NCBI GenBank assembly: GCA_035697145.1 | Contig: DASSDL010000211.1 | Location: 1-5,631, forward strand | Length of the DNA stretch: 5,631 nt | Direction of reading: 5' to 3' | DNA from: DASQUK01 sp035697145 | GTDB lineage: Bacteria > Actinomycetota > Acidimicrobiia > Acidimicrobiales > VFJN01 | In this document: piece by piece, positions 5,586-5,631 of the stretch | How positions within the stretch are numbered: position 1 is the first letter of the stretch | Layout of the letters: every line of letters starts with the position of its first letter | The notes under the pieces: model-generated | Database searches by the model: none | The model's input: only the letters and a program-made list of their open reading frames with translations | What the model was told of the DNA's origin: nothing | Made by a program: the position numbers and the translations under genes

Positions 5586-5606
5586 GCGAACCGGACACGC
5601 CCCCGG

Positions 5607-5619
5607 CACGGTGACCGTG
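5607..5619. promoter_or_regulatory. Perfect inverted repeat upstream of the regulator
   Basis: CACGGT-G-ACCGTG has 6-bp arms around one base and lies about 60-72 bp upstream of the predicted transcription start. It could be an operator for this operon or for a divergent gene beyond the window edge. No coding sequence can be supported in 5548-5631. Confidence 0.35.
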
Positions 5620-5631
5620 ATGTCCTCTGCC

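Noticed and set aside
3675..5631. The two-component system as regulator of the catabolic operon
   Set aside because: The genes are convergent, and the repeat found before the regulator has no copy visible before the first catabolic gene. Adjacency alone is not evidence.
1..5631. CRISPR array, tRNA/rRNA, insertion sequence, attachment site or toxin-antitoxin pair
   Set aside because: Read for spaced repeats, cloverleaf-like segments, transposase motifs and terminal repeats; none found. All five genes are ordinary enzyme or signalling families.

Overview
The window is a GC-rich, tightly packed bacterial segment. Codon use, the start and ribosome-binding-site style, and above all a response regulator closely resembling Streptomyces CutR point to an Actinomycetota chromosome. 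An uncultured or environmental actinobacterium would fit, but the species cannot be named from the sequence. There is no RNA gene, CRISPR array, insertion sequence or other mobile element that I can support.

Left half (52-3674, + strand): a three-gene operon-like set. It encodes an amidohydrolase-2 family metal-dependent hydrolase or decarboxylase (52-1257), a class I adenylate-forming acyl-CoA ligase (1282-2751), and a cyclase-family (kynurenine formamidase-like fold) hydrolase (2751-3674). The genes are 24 bp apart and then overlap by 1 bp. A C-N, C-O or C-C bond hydrolase or decarboxylase, a CoA ligase and a cyclase-type hydrolase together suggest catabolism of a cyclic or aromatic-type acid. 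One enzyme would open the ring or cleave an amide or lactone, and the ligase would activate the resulting acid as a CoA thioester. The substrate cannot be read from the sequence, and this is the most plausibly undescribed part of the window.

Right half (3753-5547, - strand, convergent with the first): a two-component system. An OmpR/PhoB-type response regulator (CutR-like) comes first. Its stop overlaps by 8 bp the start of a HAMP-containing membrane sensor histidine kinase with only a very short extracytoplasmic loop. The 78-bp convergent gap (3675-3752) holds two GC-rich hairpins, the first beginning at the cyclase stop codon, which may end transcription from both sides.

Upstream of the response regulator (5548-5631) is a compact control region. 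A TAGGCT -10 box is placed so that transcription would begin on the A of the ATG, giving a leaderless mRNA. The weak -35 region is covered by two 8-bp direct repeats one helical turn apart, the arrangement expected of an OmpR-family binding site. A further perfect inverted repeat lies about 60-70 bp upstream. Nothing in the window shows that the two-component system controls the catabolic genes; adjacency alone does not prove it.
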